64,000 nucleotides of DNA from positions 37,892,686-37,956,685 of the forward strand of contig NC_087067.1 of NCBI RefSeq assembly GCF_963678635.1, read 5' to 3'. This document shows, in pieces, positions 21,406 to 32,482 of the stretch. The stretch comes from Symsagittifera roscoffensis. Lineage: Eukaryota; Xenacoelomorpha; Acoela; Convolutidae. The position numbers and the translations under genes are program-made. The notes beneath the pieces were generated by a model that worked only from the letters and a program-made list of their open reading frames with translations, was not told the DNA's origin and made no database searches. Position 1 is the stretch's first letter. Every line of letters starts with the position of its first letter.

Positions 21406-22666
21406 GGCCAAGTTTTTTTGACTATTTTTTTCACTGATCTGCTGATATTTTGAATTGAAAATGAATGTAAATCGAAGAGGTTGAAAGAAAAGTGATATCT
21501 TTCATTTTTTTTTTTGGTGAGACAACTTGATGTAAATTCCTTGAATTTCAATGCCAACTTGACTATTTTCTGGATGTGATATAACTGGTCGACTGTTTTT
21601 CGTCTTGCAAGGACAATAATTAGCCCGTCTTTGATGAAAAAGAAGAGTACTTTAGGTGTAGTTATGTAGATAACGCTATCTGCTCGATTTGTTGGAAGTA
21701 TTTTTGAAATAATTTGCTATACTTTGAAATAGCAGAGATAAGTCCGCCAGCTATGTAATTGTGCAAATAGAGCCCTCTCTCTAATTGAGTAAATGCTAGT
21801 AGGTTGCTTTGCCTGTTCAAAATATATAAGCCGATTAGAGGATTAAACCAAGCTAAGTCTCACTCCTAATACGAGAAAACATAGTCAGAGTCTCGATAAA
21901 TGGTTTAGCAAATGTCGAGCAATCCAAATATCCAAGTCGCAATTGTGCAGTAAATCCTTTTAAGTAAGTTTGGCTAATGGAGCTAAACAATAAGTTGCTT
22001 TCTCTGCCAACCAACTTATTAGACGGAGAAAAGAGGGTTTAAGTTGTGTTAGCCCACCACCACTGTTTTATAGCATTTGGGGGAGGTTAGCGCTACCAAC
22101 AGGGCCATTTTTTAGTCTCTCTTTCCCAGAAACGCTGATTTCGGATTAAGCATGATTCAATAAATTTGTACCTAAGTTCTTCGTTTAGACAAAATATGGA
22201 GGCAAAAATGAAGTTTTGCTTTATGAATTGAATTGATGTCTTTTCCAATAATTAAAGTAATTGAAAAACTCTTAGAGCTAGGTAATAATTCACTAAAAGT
22301 GTGCAAAATTGGTCTGATTAGTTTAACTTTTAAAACGCTTCGATGACAGAAGGTTTTTATGAAGCAGGGTGTGAAAAGAACTACCAAGGTTTTAGTAGGA
22401 TTAATGTTACTGATACTGTACACTTTATGTATCGATGAGTGGTGAATGTTGAAAGTACTTCAAACAGATATTTTTTCAGATTGAGTAAAAGAGATTCTTT
22501 TTGTGTTTTCGCCGTTGTTTTGATCGAACCTATTTCGCTATCATACGAATAAATTTTTGTTGTTGAAATGGAAAGACTTACTAAAGGGGTAAAAATTGGA
22601 GCAGTGTGCGGCTTAGATCTACTAAGATGGCTTAACTCCGTCATAGAGGAAATGTGTGCGTCTTAC
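21406..22666. other. 5' flank of the homeobox gene, no repeat recognised
   Basis: About 1.2 kb without a convincing exon, probably holding the promoter of the minus-strand homeobox gene. No TATA box can be assigned. A tiny candidate first exon for the deaminase gene lies at 22568-22588 (see findings). Confidence 0.4.
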
Positions 22667-22779
22667 TCAGACAGCGGAAGGGGATTTGTGGCTGAAGACA
22701 GCGAAGCATGCAACTGTCACACCGTTCTCACGGCAGAATCTTTTCTTCAGTCTCTCCAAATGATTTAACACGTCTTCAT
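22667..22779 (-). CDS. Orphan terminal exon, gene not recognised
   Basis: A good acceptor (TTTAATTTCAG) ends at 22780. From there one frame stays open for 36 residues to a TGA at 22667-22669. It enters with the last two bases of a codon, and the protein contains DEDVLNHLERLKKRFCREN, a likely helix. Composition is clearly more coding-like than the surroundings. The opposite strand is also open here (22568-22768 plus) but lacks splice signals and protein-like pattern. A GTAAGA directly follows the stop. Upstream exons of this minus-strand gene were not found. Confidence 0.4.
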
Positions 22780-22979
22780 CTGAAATTAAATTTTTTAACA
22801 AATGAGAAGTTAGCAGCAATCTTAATTGAAATCGATGGAAATGAGAATTAAATTCAATAATATGAATAAATCCTAATTTAAAAACAGTAGTTTGTCAATT
22901 TTAGCTACTGAAAAATGTTTGCATTCTTTATCGTTGCCGCTGAACAAAGTTTTGTGTTCTACGTATCATTGTGTGTATT

Positions 22980-23250
22980 TTATGCTTCTATCCCGTTCTC
23001 CGAAGTGCACCTCAGTCCCGTAATCAATCGGCATACTAAGCCACGGTTCTAGCGGACCACAAGCGGATATGGAATACGGAGGGTAACGTGTACAGGAGAG
23101 AGGGGGAATAGAGCGTTGCGTACGACGGGCGGGTGGGGGAATAATGAGGGAATTACTGTGGTCTTAGGGGGGATTAAGTCACTCTAAATCCCCCCTTGGC
23201 TGCACGCCGTAATTCTAATCTCATCCCCATTATTTATGCCCTGTTTTGAG
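22980..23250. other. GC-rich island with palindromic core
   Basis: A markedly GC-richer segment in AT-rich surroundings. It has AGGGGGGATTAAGTCA facing TCTAAATCCCCCCT at 23164-23198 (a near-perfect stem), and outer sequences GGGAATAATGAGGG and TCATCCCCATTATT that also pair roughly. No frame is convincing. It could be a foldback element or a promoter-type island. Confidence 0.4.
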
Positions 23251-24440
23251 CTCCCATTTTGAATATAAGCAAAAGTAGGAAAATGAAAAACAATGAGCTT
23301 ATTAACTTCACAAGACAAATTATTCCTTTTAAGCTGAGCAAAAAATGATTAAATTCAACATGCATAATTTAGCGTTTATCAATCTGTGCGCGAAATATTT
23401 CAGAGTGTTCATTATTTTCAAAGGAAATGGCTTTACAGAAAAAGAAGAGATTAAAAAGGACTTTGGAATTCCTCATTTTCTTTTTTAAATCTCAAAGTAA
23501 TGCTACAAGAGGCATATGATAAAAAGAATAATCGGTGGCTATTCCTATCCAAGTTTCCTTTGCAAAGAAATTGAAAGAAGAAGATGAAAAATTCATCAAA
23601 AAAATGTCTTTTTCAAAAAAGTTTGTTTTTTTTTGAAATTTTTCTTGTTGTTTTGATAGGTCAGGTTATAAAGAGTGATGAACGTAGTGAGTACTCTTAT
23701 ATAAGTCCTGCTGATTTTTTTTGTCTTTTTTTTCAGGAAAAAGTCTTAAAATTTGTCCACACTCGATTTTGATTTTTCATTTCCATTGTTAAAATTCAAT
23801 GCGTTTCCATGGTTAAACGGAAGGCAAACCACTATCGAACAACAAAAGTGGAAAGGTCACGAAAAACTTGATCGACTTCTAATTATCAGATTTCCCAGCG
23901 AAAGAAAAGTCTTGCCTAATTTTAACAAAAAAGTGTCCATCATAAATTGTTCCACAAATTCGAAGAGCTTTAAGGCTATCTATGTTTTTTTTTTCAGTTC
24001 CTTGCTTTAACTACTTTTTTCCAACTGTCAGTTGGCCATGTTCATAGGTTATCAATTTGTTTTCAATTTTCTATCTTTTTCAAGTTTTCAAATTTTCTAT
24101 CCTTTTCATGGGTAGCAGTAGTGGGCTTAAAGCAGGCTCTAAACAGATATAAATTGCTGAATTATACTAGGAATTCTTCCAGAAAATAAATGCAATCAGT
24201 CTCAAAATCAGTTGAAATTTCGCCTGGAAAGCGAAAAGTTCAGACCGTTTTTCTCGAGCAAACTTTTTTGAAATATCTTTTTAGAATCACAACTTGTAAA
24301 TTTTAATTTTCGGAAATCCAAATTACAAATAAAAAGGGCTTTATTTTGATTTAGACCCACTTTAGACAACAGTTCCATTCCAATCTACGAAAATGACGCG
24401 AACAAAAAAGAGCGAAGAAAAAACGCTAGCTTTCATTTCT
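23251..24440. other. AT-rich stretch, nothing recognised
   Basis: No exon with supported splice sites was found, apart from possible unrecognised first-exon sequence of the deaminase. Open frames are low-complexity. Confidence 0.35.
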
Positions 24441-24700
24441 CACAGAGCGCTCCGCCTCTCTATCGCTTCTCAAGTAGCTAAGTATCCGCCTCTCAACCGT
24501 GAGGTCAGATGTTCGAGACCCAGCATCATCCGTGGTTGTTTCTTGAGGGTGAGGCAATATTACCCAGCCCTAAAAATAACCGAAAAATTGCATAGAATTT
24601 TTAGTCAGTGGTACAACAGCTGTTTTGCACAAAGAGCTGGACAGCTCGTATGTTGGTGCTTTTCCTTGTGGATAAATCGTCTTAGAATGATACAATACTT
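24441..24700 (+). repeat. tRNA-like SINE copy
   Basis: The A-box-like GTAGCTAAGTATCC is followed by an anticodon-arm-like stretch and the B-box GTTCGAGACCC at about 24512. The downstream body ends in GTGGATAAATCGTCTTA, shared with 20870-20935. A 105-codon frame through it is not taken as a gene. It ends just before the ADAL exon. Confidence 0.5.
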
Positions 24701-24710
24701 AACAATTTAG

Positions 24711-24844
24711 GAGCTGCATGCGCACATTAGTGGATCAGTTTCTTATGAGACGTTATCAAAGTTTGCAAAAACTGAATCTCAGAAAGACAAGCTACGTCTA
24801 TGGTTTGACAATGACTTCAAGAAGTTCACGCCAACATTAAAACA
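24711..24844 (+). CDS. ADAL: ADAL exon with metal-binding HAH motif
   Basis: The acceptor is AACAATTTAG and the donor GTAAGT. It begins directly with ELHAHISGSV, holding the zinc-binding His-x-His. It ends in phase 2 (TPTLKQ completed by the next exon). Confidence 0.88.
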
Positions 24845-27800
24845 GTAAGTTGTTGATTTGTCGAAGAAAATTGAGTTCTCTAATCAAATACTAAATGCAT
24901 AATTTACTTCATACGTCAGTTTTAGTATAGATGCACGGCGTTGATCTTATAGCGCTCCAACGTTTTCCCCCCACATCGCAATTTTTGAGCGGCGAAAAAT
25001 TTATAATTTATACTAATAATCTGACGTTTGACACAATTTTTTCCTTTATTAATAAACTATCGACTAAAATGATTTTTTTGTTTGTTTGTTATTTCAGAAT
25101 ATTCGACGCGTTCGCTCCAATGCAAGACATATTGAGTGACGAGCTGGCTTTGAAATCGGCAATTGAAGATATCGTTCGAAGCTACTCGGAAGAGAATGTC
25201 AAGTACCTCGAACTCAGAACCACTCCAAAAGAGCTTCCAAGTAAGTAGAATGAGCTGGTGTTATTGATGGTATCAAAGCACAAGTCAAGTAAACCATGCA
25301 AGTTAGCTTATATTTATATCATTCATAATTTATTTAGCTTAGATGATACATTTTTCTTATCAGCTTAGATATTGCTGTGATTTATCCTCTCGAAAACCAT
25401 TTTTTTTATATTGTGGTCCGTGAAAAACGTGTTTCGAATATATGCTTCTCTGATTTATCACAAATTTAGGGAAATTAGAGTGAATGAATGTACCGTAGGT
25501 TATCGCATTTATCATGGCAGCAACGCGAACTCTTCCAATAAGCGTTCAGAATAGGTTATTTAGCACACTATGATAGAATTTTAAAAATCGGTTCTACTCA
25601 ACAATCGCCACCCCTATGGAATCTACCAAAGAATTGCCATCACTATAAATAAAAGATTTAAAAAAATTAGCACTAGAGCGTTCCATTTTTAGTTAGAATT
25701 TTGCTGCGTTCTGATTGGTCAAAAATTTGACTAACTTAATCTACTTAACAACTACCCCCTTTCTTGACCCTAAAATTTCGAACTTTTTATCTCAACAATT
25801 CTTTAGTAGAGTGAAAAACCAGACAAAATTTTCGTTGCCTCATTTGACCTGACCCCCTATGAGCCTACTTTGCGGTAGCCACAATGCTTCTGGAAAAAAA
25901 AACATACCCACACCATAGTTCTTTCCCATTTCAAGATTTACTCAGAGCTGTTACGTATTATCACTTGCGCTATGTATTCGAAGATGGTATGATAATGTAA
26001 GAAAACTGTTTTATTAATACTATTTTCGAGCTTTTGAACTCCAATTTATTGATGTTTCAAAAAATATTGGCATGAAATTTACAAAAATGCGGGAAATTTG
26101 TTTCACATACTTGATCCTCGGCCTCCAGTTGAGCTCAGGTTAAAGTAATTTTGAATCGGAAAAAAACACGTGCGGTCTTATGTCGTCAAGACTTTTCGGG
26201 ATCCTTGCTATGTAGTGAAATCGGGATCCTTAATCTAGCTTATGTAGTGAAAATTTTACAAGGCATCACTTAGTTTGCTTCAGCAAGGCCGGTAAGAACT
26301 CGCTTTGCAGTCTTCAACAGATGTTGAGGAGCAATTTTTGTTTTGTGCAGTCAGTTTTGACCAGTATTCAAATCAGAGTGAGAGTCGATCGCTTCGAGTG
26401 ATGGTTTGCTGAATATATGTTGGATTTAAAAATGATAACGTGTGATTGGTACTTTTTTGTCCGTGGTTTTTCCATAAGTATAGCAAAGTTTTTGGATCCC
26501 AGATCTACCAAAATAGTTACTTTTCTATCTGTGTTAATCGCTCCCAGACCTAGCAAGAATGAAGTGCTTATGGTGGGTTCAAAATTCCATTTGTTTTTAA
26601 TAACAGCTAGTTTCGTGGAAATTTGATTCTTAATGCATTCTTTGACACATCTTTTTTGTAAAACAACTGAAGGATATAGCGTTGTTTTTGTCCGTTCGCT
26701 TAAAGTTTTCAATAAAAATTGGTTGCTGATGAACGAAATGCAAAACTCTTCTTTTTTTTGGAAAACGGGAAGATTATAAAGGTATCATAATTGTATTTAC
26801 GTTTTAGGGTGCTCTTAGGAAAATCTTAAGGAGCCTTTAGAAAAATTTTAGGGTCCGTGGCCAAAAATGGATTTTTTAATATAGAACAAAGGGGGACCCA
26901 TTGGGTCGGCAGGGGTTCGAATTCCTGAGGGGGGTGCGTCTGCCCCTCTCCTAAATCCTGGGTGTTAAGAAGATTTCTACGCAAAATACGAAAATAGAAT
27001 TATTGATTGGACGTTTTGCTCGTTGTGAAAATTCAAACGAGGTTAATAGCTCACATGTATAAATAAAAACTTTGTGTTCGATTTTTGGAGAAAAAATATG
27101 AAATTCGCTCACAACTTGATTTTTTGATTGTGCTTGTCTTCTCTTAACTCTAATTGCTTCGATTTTTTGCTTCCTTCTTTTCTACCATTAAGTTATTGGC
27201 ACAACTGCAGTAGCGGATTTAGGGGGGGGGGACGCCCCCCTCAGGGATTCGACCCCCTGCCGACCCGTAGGGTCCCCCCTTTGGTACTTTTTAAGAAAAT
27301 CATTTTTGGCCAGCAGACTCTAAAATTTATTGTATTTTTAGTCCCCCCCCCCCCCCGAGAAAATCCTAGATCCGCCCCTGCACAACTGTGTTTAATCATT
27401 TTTGTGTTATATATGTTTTACAAAGGAAGTGAGAGTGAGAAGGAACTATGACTTAGAATTTTTTCCCACGCAAAATCAGGTAGAATGAATGAACATAGCC
27501 TCGCGTGATATATCATAGTAAAGACCTTTTGTTTTGTATTTTGATCCGAAAAGATTTATCATAGTAACTTATGCAAAAGCAGTAAAGCAAATTTAAAAAA
27601 TGAAATCTGAACATGATTCTTTTCTGAAACTTCTTTTCGAAATTACGATGGTCGGAATATGCTATGCTACTTGCACAGCAACTCGTTTGTTTTATTGGTA
27701 GTATAATAGCTGCTAAAAGAACAATAACTGATAGTTCGTTTGCTACATAGGTTTATCTGCTGAAAAATTTGTTTCAACTGTGGTGGAAACTCTAATGCAA

Positions 27801-30800
27801 TCCGAACAGAAGTACGCCATCAAATGTCGCCTCCTGCTTTCAGTCAATACGCGGCACTCGGCACAAGCCAGTGAAAAAGTTCTCAAAATGGCGGCTGCCG
27901 ATTCGTCAGGTTACATCGTGGGAGTCGATCTCAGTGGGCCTCCAGTTGAAGATTTGAATATTTCAACAATTGTTCACGTTTTGAGAGGTGCTAAATCAAC
28001 TGGGTTGAAAGTGTCGGCTCATATTTGTGAAATTGACGAATCTAAAGGTTGGTCCAAGGATACTGTTCATGAATTTCGAAGACCATTTTTTTCTCAGAAT
28101 GCCAGCAGAATTTTAATGCTTTATTTTGGGTAACTAATTATGATGATTGTGATAAGCAAGTTTGTTGCATCTGGGTGCTAGATTTTTCCTCGTTCACAAG
28201 ATTTCCTCGTTCACAAGATTTCGCAGATTTTTCATCTTGCTTGATAATAAATGCAAAATAAAATGTCCATCCAGCACAGCTGGCGTAGAGCTTACACACT
28301 TGTTTGAGAGGGCAGTGGCTTATGGTTCAAATCTAGGTGGGCCCTGTTTTTTATTTAATTTCCGCTTTTTCGGGCTTATGTCCGTCTGCTTATTTTTGTC
28401 GGGTAAGTTACCGTAGCACGGACTCTTTTTGAAGGTTTAGCTGTCTTCTAAATTCCTGAATCAATTTCTAAAGCCCCTTTAATGGACGGAATTGAGTTAC
28501 AAGATTTTCGAGGTGTATCAGTTTTATTATTTTTCGAAAACTAAAAACGTTTCAATTTTTTGCTTCGTCGATTAATGCAATGATTGTGCTGCGATTAGCA
28601 CTCACTATCAATTGGGAACAACTGATTCTGTAAACAATTTGTTCAGCAAAATCACTGAATCGTTTCCTCAAATTTGCTTTTCCCTCCACCAACAGACAAA
28701 TTTTGAGCGGTATCAAGGGTATTGCTATCGGTTACTAGACTTTTTTTCACGCTAACAATTTTGTTCACAGAATGGTCAAATGGTACTCAGTGTATTTCAC
28801 ATCCGCGACATACATGGTTAGTGTACCGCTGTATTGCTAATTAATTGCGTGGGTAATATATTGGCAAAATATGTGCCGTTTACGTAAAGAGTTGAAATTT
28901 AATTTTTCGGCACTGAGGTCGGTCGGCTTTAACTGTATCAGCTTATTTTCCTAATGTTTTTGTTGTATTAGTTTTAGTTGTTTACTGTAACGATTGAAGA
29001 CCAACAATAAATTTTCGAAAAATACCTGTTAAGCCCTCCGTAAATATTTTTTGTTGAAGTTCGGTACCAAATTTTGTCGAATTACTTGCGGGATGTTTTA
29101 TTTCAAGAAGCAAAGTTTTTGAGTATATTCAGATTTGTTGGATATCAATTTTTTCAATAATTGGATATCAAAAAAGTGTCCATTTATTGGTTATGAGAAA
29201 GACATGAATGGAGTTTGTATAAATTGTTTTTTTTTAAACAATTGCATTGAAGTTTTTTTGTTTTTTCAAGCTTACGATTTCTTTGACAGAATTCATCTAA
29301 TTTGTTCACTTTGTGTCAGACACATTATCTTTTGATGTTCCTAATTTTTTTATTGCAAGTGATGCGAAGCTCAGCGTCGCCTCTGTGTTTATATTGGTTC
29401 AAATTTACCAATTAAGGTTTGGTATATATACTTTTTCGTTTTTCTTGTTTTTTTGTGTACTCAGCATAAAAGTGGTTTTTTTTCGGTTTATATCTAATCG
29501 GCATTATGAAGTCAATTTGCATCGTTGGATGAGCAAAACAAATGTTTTATACGTGTTAGTCTTTTTTTGGGGGTGGGTGCCAAAGTTTTGTTTTAGTTGT
29601 TTTAGTTTTAGTTTGAGTTAGGGTTTCGTGGCATTATTAACTTTTTTCCGATTTAGCAGCTTTCGTCTCAACTTCTGACTGCTAGTTTGTCAAGCTATGT
29701 TTTGTTGGGGTTTCGGCGCGACTTCAGATAATGCTTTGGCAGCGCGTCTTATGAAGAGACTTCGAGGCGCGGTGCGATTTGGTGAAAGACTTAAGCGTCG
29801 CGACTTTTAAAAAGACTAAGAGCTGCGGCGCATCTTAATAGACGACGGCGCGATTTTAGACAATGGTGTCGCGACGACGATGCGATCGTAAAGACGATGG
29901 CTTCGCGACTTATAAAAAGACTCTTCGGAACTGAGGTTGGTCGGCTTTAACTCTGTCGGCTTATTTTCTTAATGTTTTTGTTGTATTAGTTTTAGTTGTT
30001 TACTGTAACGGTTGAAGTCTAACAATAAATTTTTGAAAAACACTTGTCAAGCCCTCTGTAATAAAAATAGAAAAGTTAAACAAAAAAATTGTCAATATTA
30101 TTTTTTAAAATTCGGTACCAAATTTTTTCGAATAACTTGCGGGGTGTTTTATTTCAAAAAGCGAAGTTTTTGAGTATATTCAGAACTGTTGGGTATCAAT
30201 TTTTTCAATAATTGGAGATTAAAAAAAACGTCCATTTTTTAGTTATGAGAAAGACATGAATGGAGTTTGTGTTGACAGATTCTTTTCATGAAGTATAAAT
30301 TGTTTTTTTTTTAAACAATTGCCTTAAAATTTTTCTTGTTTTTCCAAGCTTACGATTTTTTTAACAGAATTCATCTAATTTGTTCACTTTGTGTCAGACT
30401 CAGACACATTATTTTTTGATGCTCCTTGTTTTTTTTTATTGCAAGTGATGCGAAGCTCAGCTTCGCCTCTGTGTTTATATTGGTTCATATTTACCAATTA
30501 CGGTTCGGTATATATATTTTTCGTTTTTCTTGTTTTCTTGTGTACTCTGCATAAAAGTGTTTTTCTTTCGGTTTATTCCTAATCGGCATTATGAAGTCAG
30601 TTTGCATCGTTGGATGAGCAAAACAAATATCTGATACGTGTTAGTCTTTTTTTTTGGGGTGGGTGCCAAAGTTTTGGTAGATTTGGGTTTTGTGGCATTT
30701 TCAACTTTTTTCGACTTAGCAGCTTTCGTCTCAACTTCTAACTGCTAGTTTGTCATGCTATGTTTTGTTGGGGTTTGGCAGCGCGTCTTATGAAGAAACT

Positions 30801-32417
30801 TCGAGGCGCGGTGCGATTTCCTGAAAGACTTTGGCGTCGCGATTATGAAAAGAATTAGAGCTGTGGCGCATCTTAATAGACGACGGCGCGATTTTAGACG
30901 ATGGTGTCGCGACGACGACGCGATTTTAAAAACGATGGCGTCGCGACTTATAAAAAGACTTTGAGCTGCGGCGCATCTTAATAGACAACGGCGCGATTTA
31001 AGAAAATACTTTGAGCTGCGGCGCGACTTGATATAAGACTTTGAGTCCCTTCCCTGGTAAGACTTTGGCAGGCGTGACTTAGGAAATGACTTTGAGCCGC
31101 GGCGCATCTTAATAGACAACGGCGCGATTTAAGAAAATACTTTGAGCTGCGGCGCATCTTAATAGACAACGGCGCGATTTAAGAAAATACTTTGAGCTGC
31201 GGCGCGACTTGATATAAGACTTTGAGTCCCTTCCCTGGTAAGACTTTGGCAGGCGTGACTTATAAAAAGACTTTGAGCTGCGGCGCATCTTAATAGACAA
31301 CGGCGCGATTTAAGAAAATACTTTGAGCTGCGGCGCGACTTGATATAAGACTTTGAGTCCCTTCCCTGGTAAGACTTTGGCAGGCGTGACTTAGGAAATG
31401 ACTTTGAGCCGCGGCGCGACTTTAATACTTCGTGTCCCTGTGCGACTTAAGAAAAAATTGAAGCGATATGACTTTAAAAAGATTCTTGAGCCACGGTACG
31501 ACCTAGAGATGACGGCACGGCCTCGGCGCGTGTTTAGTAAAGACTTTGAATCACGGCGTGACCTAAGAAAATACTGTAAGATGCGATTTTAAACTGCGGC
31601 GCGGATGCAAAATTTGGTTTAAAAAAGATAGGAGGCGCGGGTTTTGAAGTCGCGGAGCTGGATTCGGGTCTCTTCTTCACGCTTAAGTTATAATTGATAG
31701 TTTGCTGCAATTTGATTAGACACTTCGATTGAGCAAGCAGTAAACCGTTCTATTACAACAATTGTCTTAGATAAAAAATTATGCTTAGATAAAAACAGTT
31801 TTTCTCTGGCTGAGGCACTGCTGCAAGGTGGAGTAGTGGACAGAATAGCCCATGGGACTTATCTATTTTCCAGACCAGATCTGTCTCTGAAAGTGATAGA
31901 TGCAAAGTTACCAGTAGAGATATGTCCGACATCTAATTTTTTCACCAGTGTTAGTACTTCATAAAGTTTGCCAATTTTCGAAAAATTTTAACGCCAACTA
32001 AATCTTATTCTGATATGATCACATCAATTTTATGTATTAAAGGCGAATTTTTTGAGGAGCTCGCTCGAAACCTTTTTTACGGGCTTGGAATGACTCCTAC
32101 TGTTATCCGCCTCTTGAAGGTGATTTATATTATAAAATATGGAGAAATATATTCCTTTCTTCTATAAAACTCAGGTCTCTGCCTGATGAATTGTTCTTTG
32201 TTTCCAGGAAAGGCGCTTCACATCTTGTCGTGATCTCCATTTTGACGAACTTTTCCAAATTGGGCACCCAGTAGCCATCTGCTGTGACGACAGAGGTCTC
32301 TTCAAGTGTTCACTCACAGACGAGTTTCTCCAAGTGGCATCCGATTGCTCTTTAACGATGAATCAGATCCAAACTTTAGCTAAAGACTCGTTCACATTTG
32401 CCTTCAATCTGCAGTAA
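24711..32417 (+). CDS. ADAL: N6-methyl-AMP deaminase / adenosine deaminase-like protein
   Basis: Five exons, 24711-24844, 25098-25240, 27751-28047, 31789-31949 and 32208-32417, join in frame to 314 residues. They align end to end with metazoan ADAL (MAPDA), which hydrolyses N6-methyl-AMP to IMP in the cytosol. All metal and catalytic residues are present: HAH in ELHAHISGS, the His and Glu of AHICEI (usually HLSE or HISE), the His of DRIAHGT (usually DRIGHGT), the TSN of CPTSN, and the Asp pair of CCDDRGLF. KYLELRTTP and GVDLSGPP are also family landmarks. The C-terminus is slightly shorter than in human ADAL. The first coding exon, expected to end just before ELHAH, is not certain. Exons 4 and 5 have weak donors (GTTGGT, GTTAGT). 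Confidence 0.9.
25098..25240 (+). CDS. ADAL: ADAL exon with KYLELRTTP
   Basis: The acceptor is GTTATTTCAG and the donor CCAA|GTAAGT. It encodes IFDAFAPMQDIL to ENVKYLELRTTPKELP, matching the second strand/helix segment of ADA-fold deaminases. It ends in phase 1. Confidence 0.9.
25241..26809 (+). other. ADAL intron, first part, nothing recognised
   Basis: AT-rich intron. A local direct repeat, GGGATCCTTGCTATGTAGTG against GGGATCCTTAATCTAGC with TATGTAGTG, occurs around 26198-26250. No exon was found. Confidence 0.4.
26810..26965 (-). repeat. Decayed hAT-like MITE, reverse orientation
   Basis: ATTTTAGGGTCCGTGGCCAA, GGGGGACCCATTGGGTCGGC, TTCGAATTCCTGAGGGGGG and CCTAAATCCTGG are, in reverse, the parts of the complete element at 27208-27380. 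The ends are worn. Confidence 0.6.
27208..27380 (+). mobile_element. Complete hAT-like MITE with 8-bp target duplication
   Basis: A 173-bp element. The left end is CAGTAGCGGATTTAGG. The right end is CCTAGATCCGCCCCTG, whose reverse complement, CAGGGGCGGATCTAGG, differs at three positions. It is flanked on both sides by CACAACTG (27200-27207 and 27381-27388). An 8-bp duplication with CAG-type termini fits the hAT superfamily. It encodes nothing and lies in an ADAL intron. Decayed relatives occur at 4026, 26810, 32483 and 58706. Confidence 0.85.
27455..27710 (+). repeat. Dispersed repeat family E, copy in ADAL intron
   Basis: CCACGCAAAATCAGGTAGAA, then GATATATCATAGTAAAGACC, then GGTCGGAATATGCTATGCTA and CTTGCACAGCAAC: the same ordered marks as at 12280 and 47525. 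Confidence 0.55.
27751..28047 (+). CDS. ADAL: ADAL exon with GVDLSG and HICE
   Basis: The acceptor is GCTACATAG; the donor AAAG|GTTGGT is weak but phase-correct. It carries GYIVGVDLSGPPVED and the catalytic Glu region VSAHICEIDESK. It enters and leaves in phase 1. Confidence 0.9.
28270..28400 (+). repeat. tRNA-like SINE head
   Basis: CTGGCGTAGAGCTTACAC, then B-box-like GGTTCAAATC followed by TAGGTGGGCCC and a T-run. It resembles the heads at 2858 and 19568. It lies in an ADAL intron. Confidence 0.5.
28906..29922 (+). repeat. Tandem duplication C, copy 1 (~1.0 kb)
   Basis: It begins TTCGGCACTGAGGTCGGTCG and reappears at 29923 (TTCGGAACTGAGGTTGGTCG). Both copies share a TGTTTACTGTAACG block, a CTTGCGG block, a hairpin tail (29364-29388 here, GCGAAGCTCAGCGTCGC) and a CpG-rich minisatellite at the end (about 29725-29922). 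Confidence 0.8.
29923..30769 (+). repeat. Tandem duplication C, copy 2
   Basis: Second copy of the ~1-kb unit, with small insertions. The hairpin tail is at 30450-30474 and is perfect (GCGAAGCTCAGCTTCGC). The minisatellite that ends this copy has expanded to 30770-31625. Confidence 0.8.
30770..31625 (+). repeat. CpG-rich minisatellite with higher-order structure
   Basis: Basic units of about 25-30 bases such as AAGACTTTGAGCTGCGGCGC, alternating with ACGGCGCGATTTAAGAAAA. A longer 131-bp unit repeats: AATAGACAACGGCGCG occurs at about 30979, 31110, 31160 and 31291, with spacing 131, 50 and 131. Minus-strand frames rich in Arg/Ser/Lys are translations of the repeat. It lies in an ADAL intron. 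Confidence 0.85.
31789..31949 (+). CDS. ADAL: ADAL exon with DRIAHGT and CPTSN
   Basis: The acceptor ATGCTTAG (31781-31788) is weak but is the only one that completes the GAT codon in phase. It encodes EALLQGGVVDRIAHGT and AKLPVEICPTSN, the third and fourth deaminase motifs. The donor AGT|GTTAGT is phase 0. Confidence 0.85.
32208..32417 (+). CDS. ADAL: ADAL last exon with CCDDRGLF
   Basis: The acceptor is TGTTTCCAG. It encodes RDLHFDELFQIGHPVAIC and then CDDRGLF with the catalytic Asp, then a C-terminal helix (LTMNQIQTLAKDSFTFAFN), then TAA at 32415-32417. No AATAAA is obvious just downstream; TATAAA at about 32465 may serve. Confidence 0.9.
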   Translation, partial: ERRFTSCRDLHFDELFQIGHPVAICCDDRGLFKCSLTDEFLQVASDCSLTMNQIQTLAKDSFTFAFNLQ

Positions 32418-32482
32418 AATTATGTCAACTTTTTCTACCGCCATTTGTTTTCTTTTAATACTTTTATAAAATGTTTGTGAGG

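Noticed and set aside
30745-31300. Three overlapping Arg/Ser/Lys-rich minus-strand frames
   Set aside because: They are translations of the minisatellite; their similarity to each other comes from the DNA repeat, and they have no splice or start context.
32041-32110. Exon-like frame EFFEELARNLFYGLGMTPTV between the last two ADAL exons
   Set aside because: The flanking ADAL exons already join in phase with no residues missing against the family, and its ends do not match the phases.
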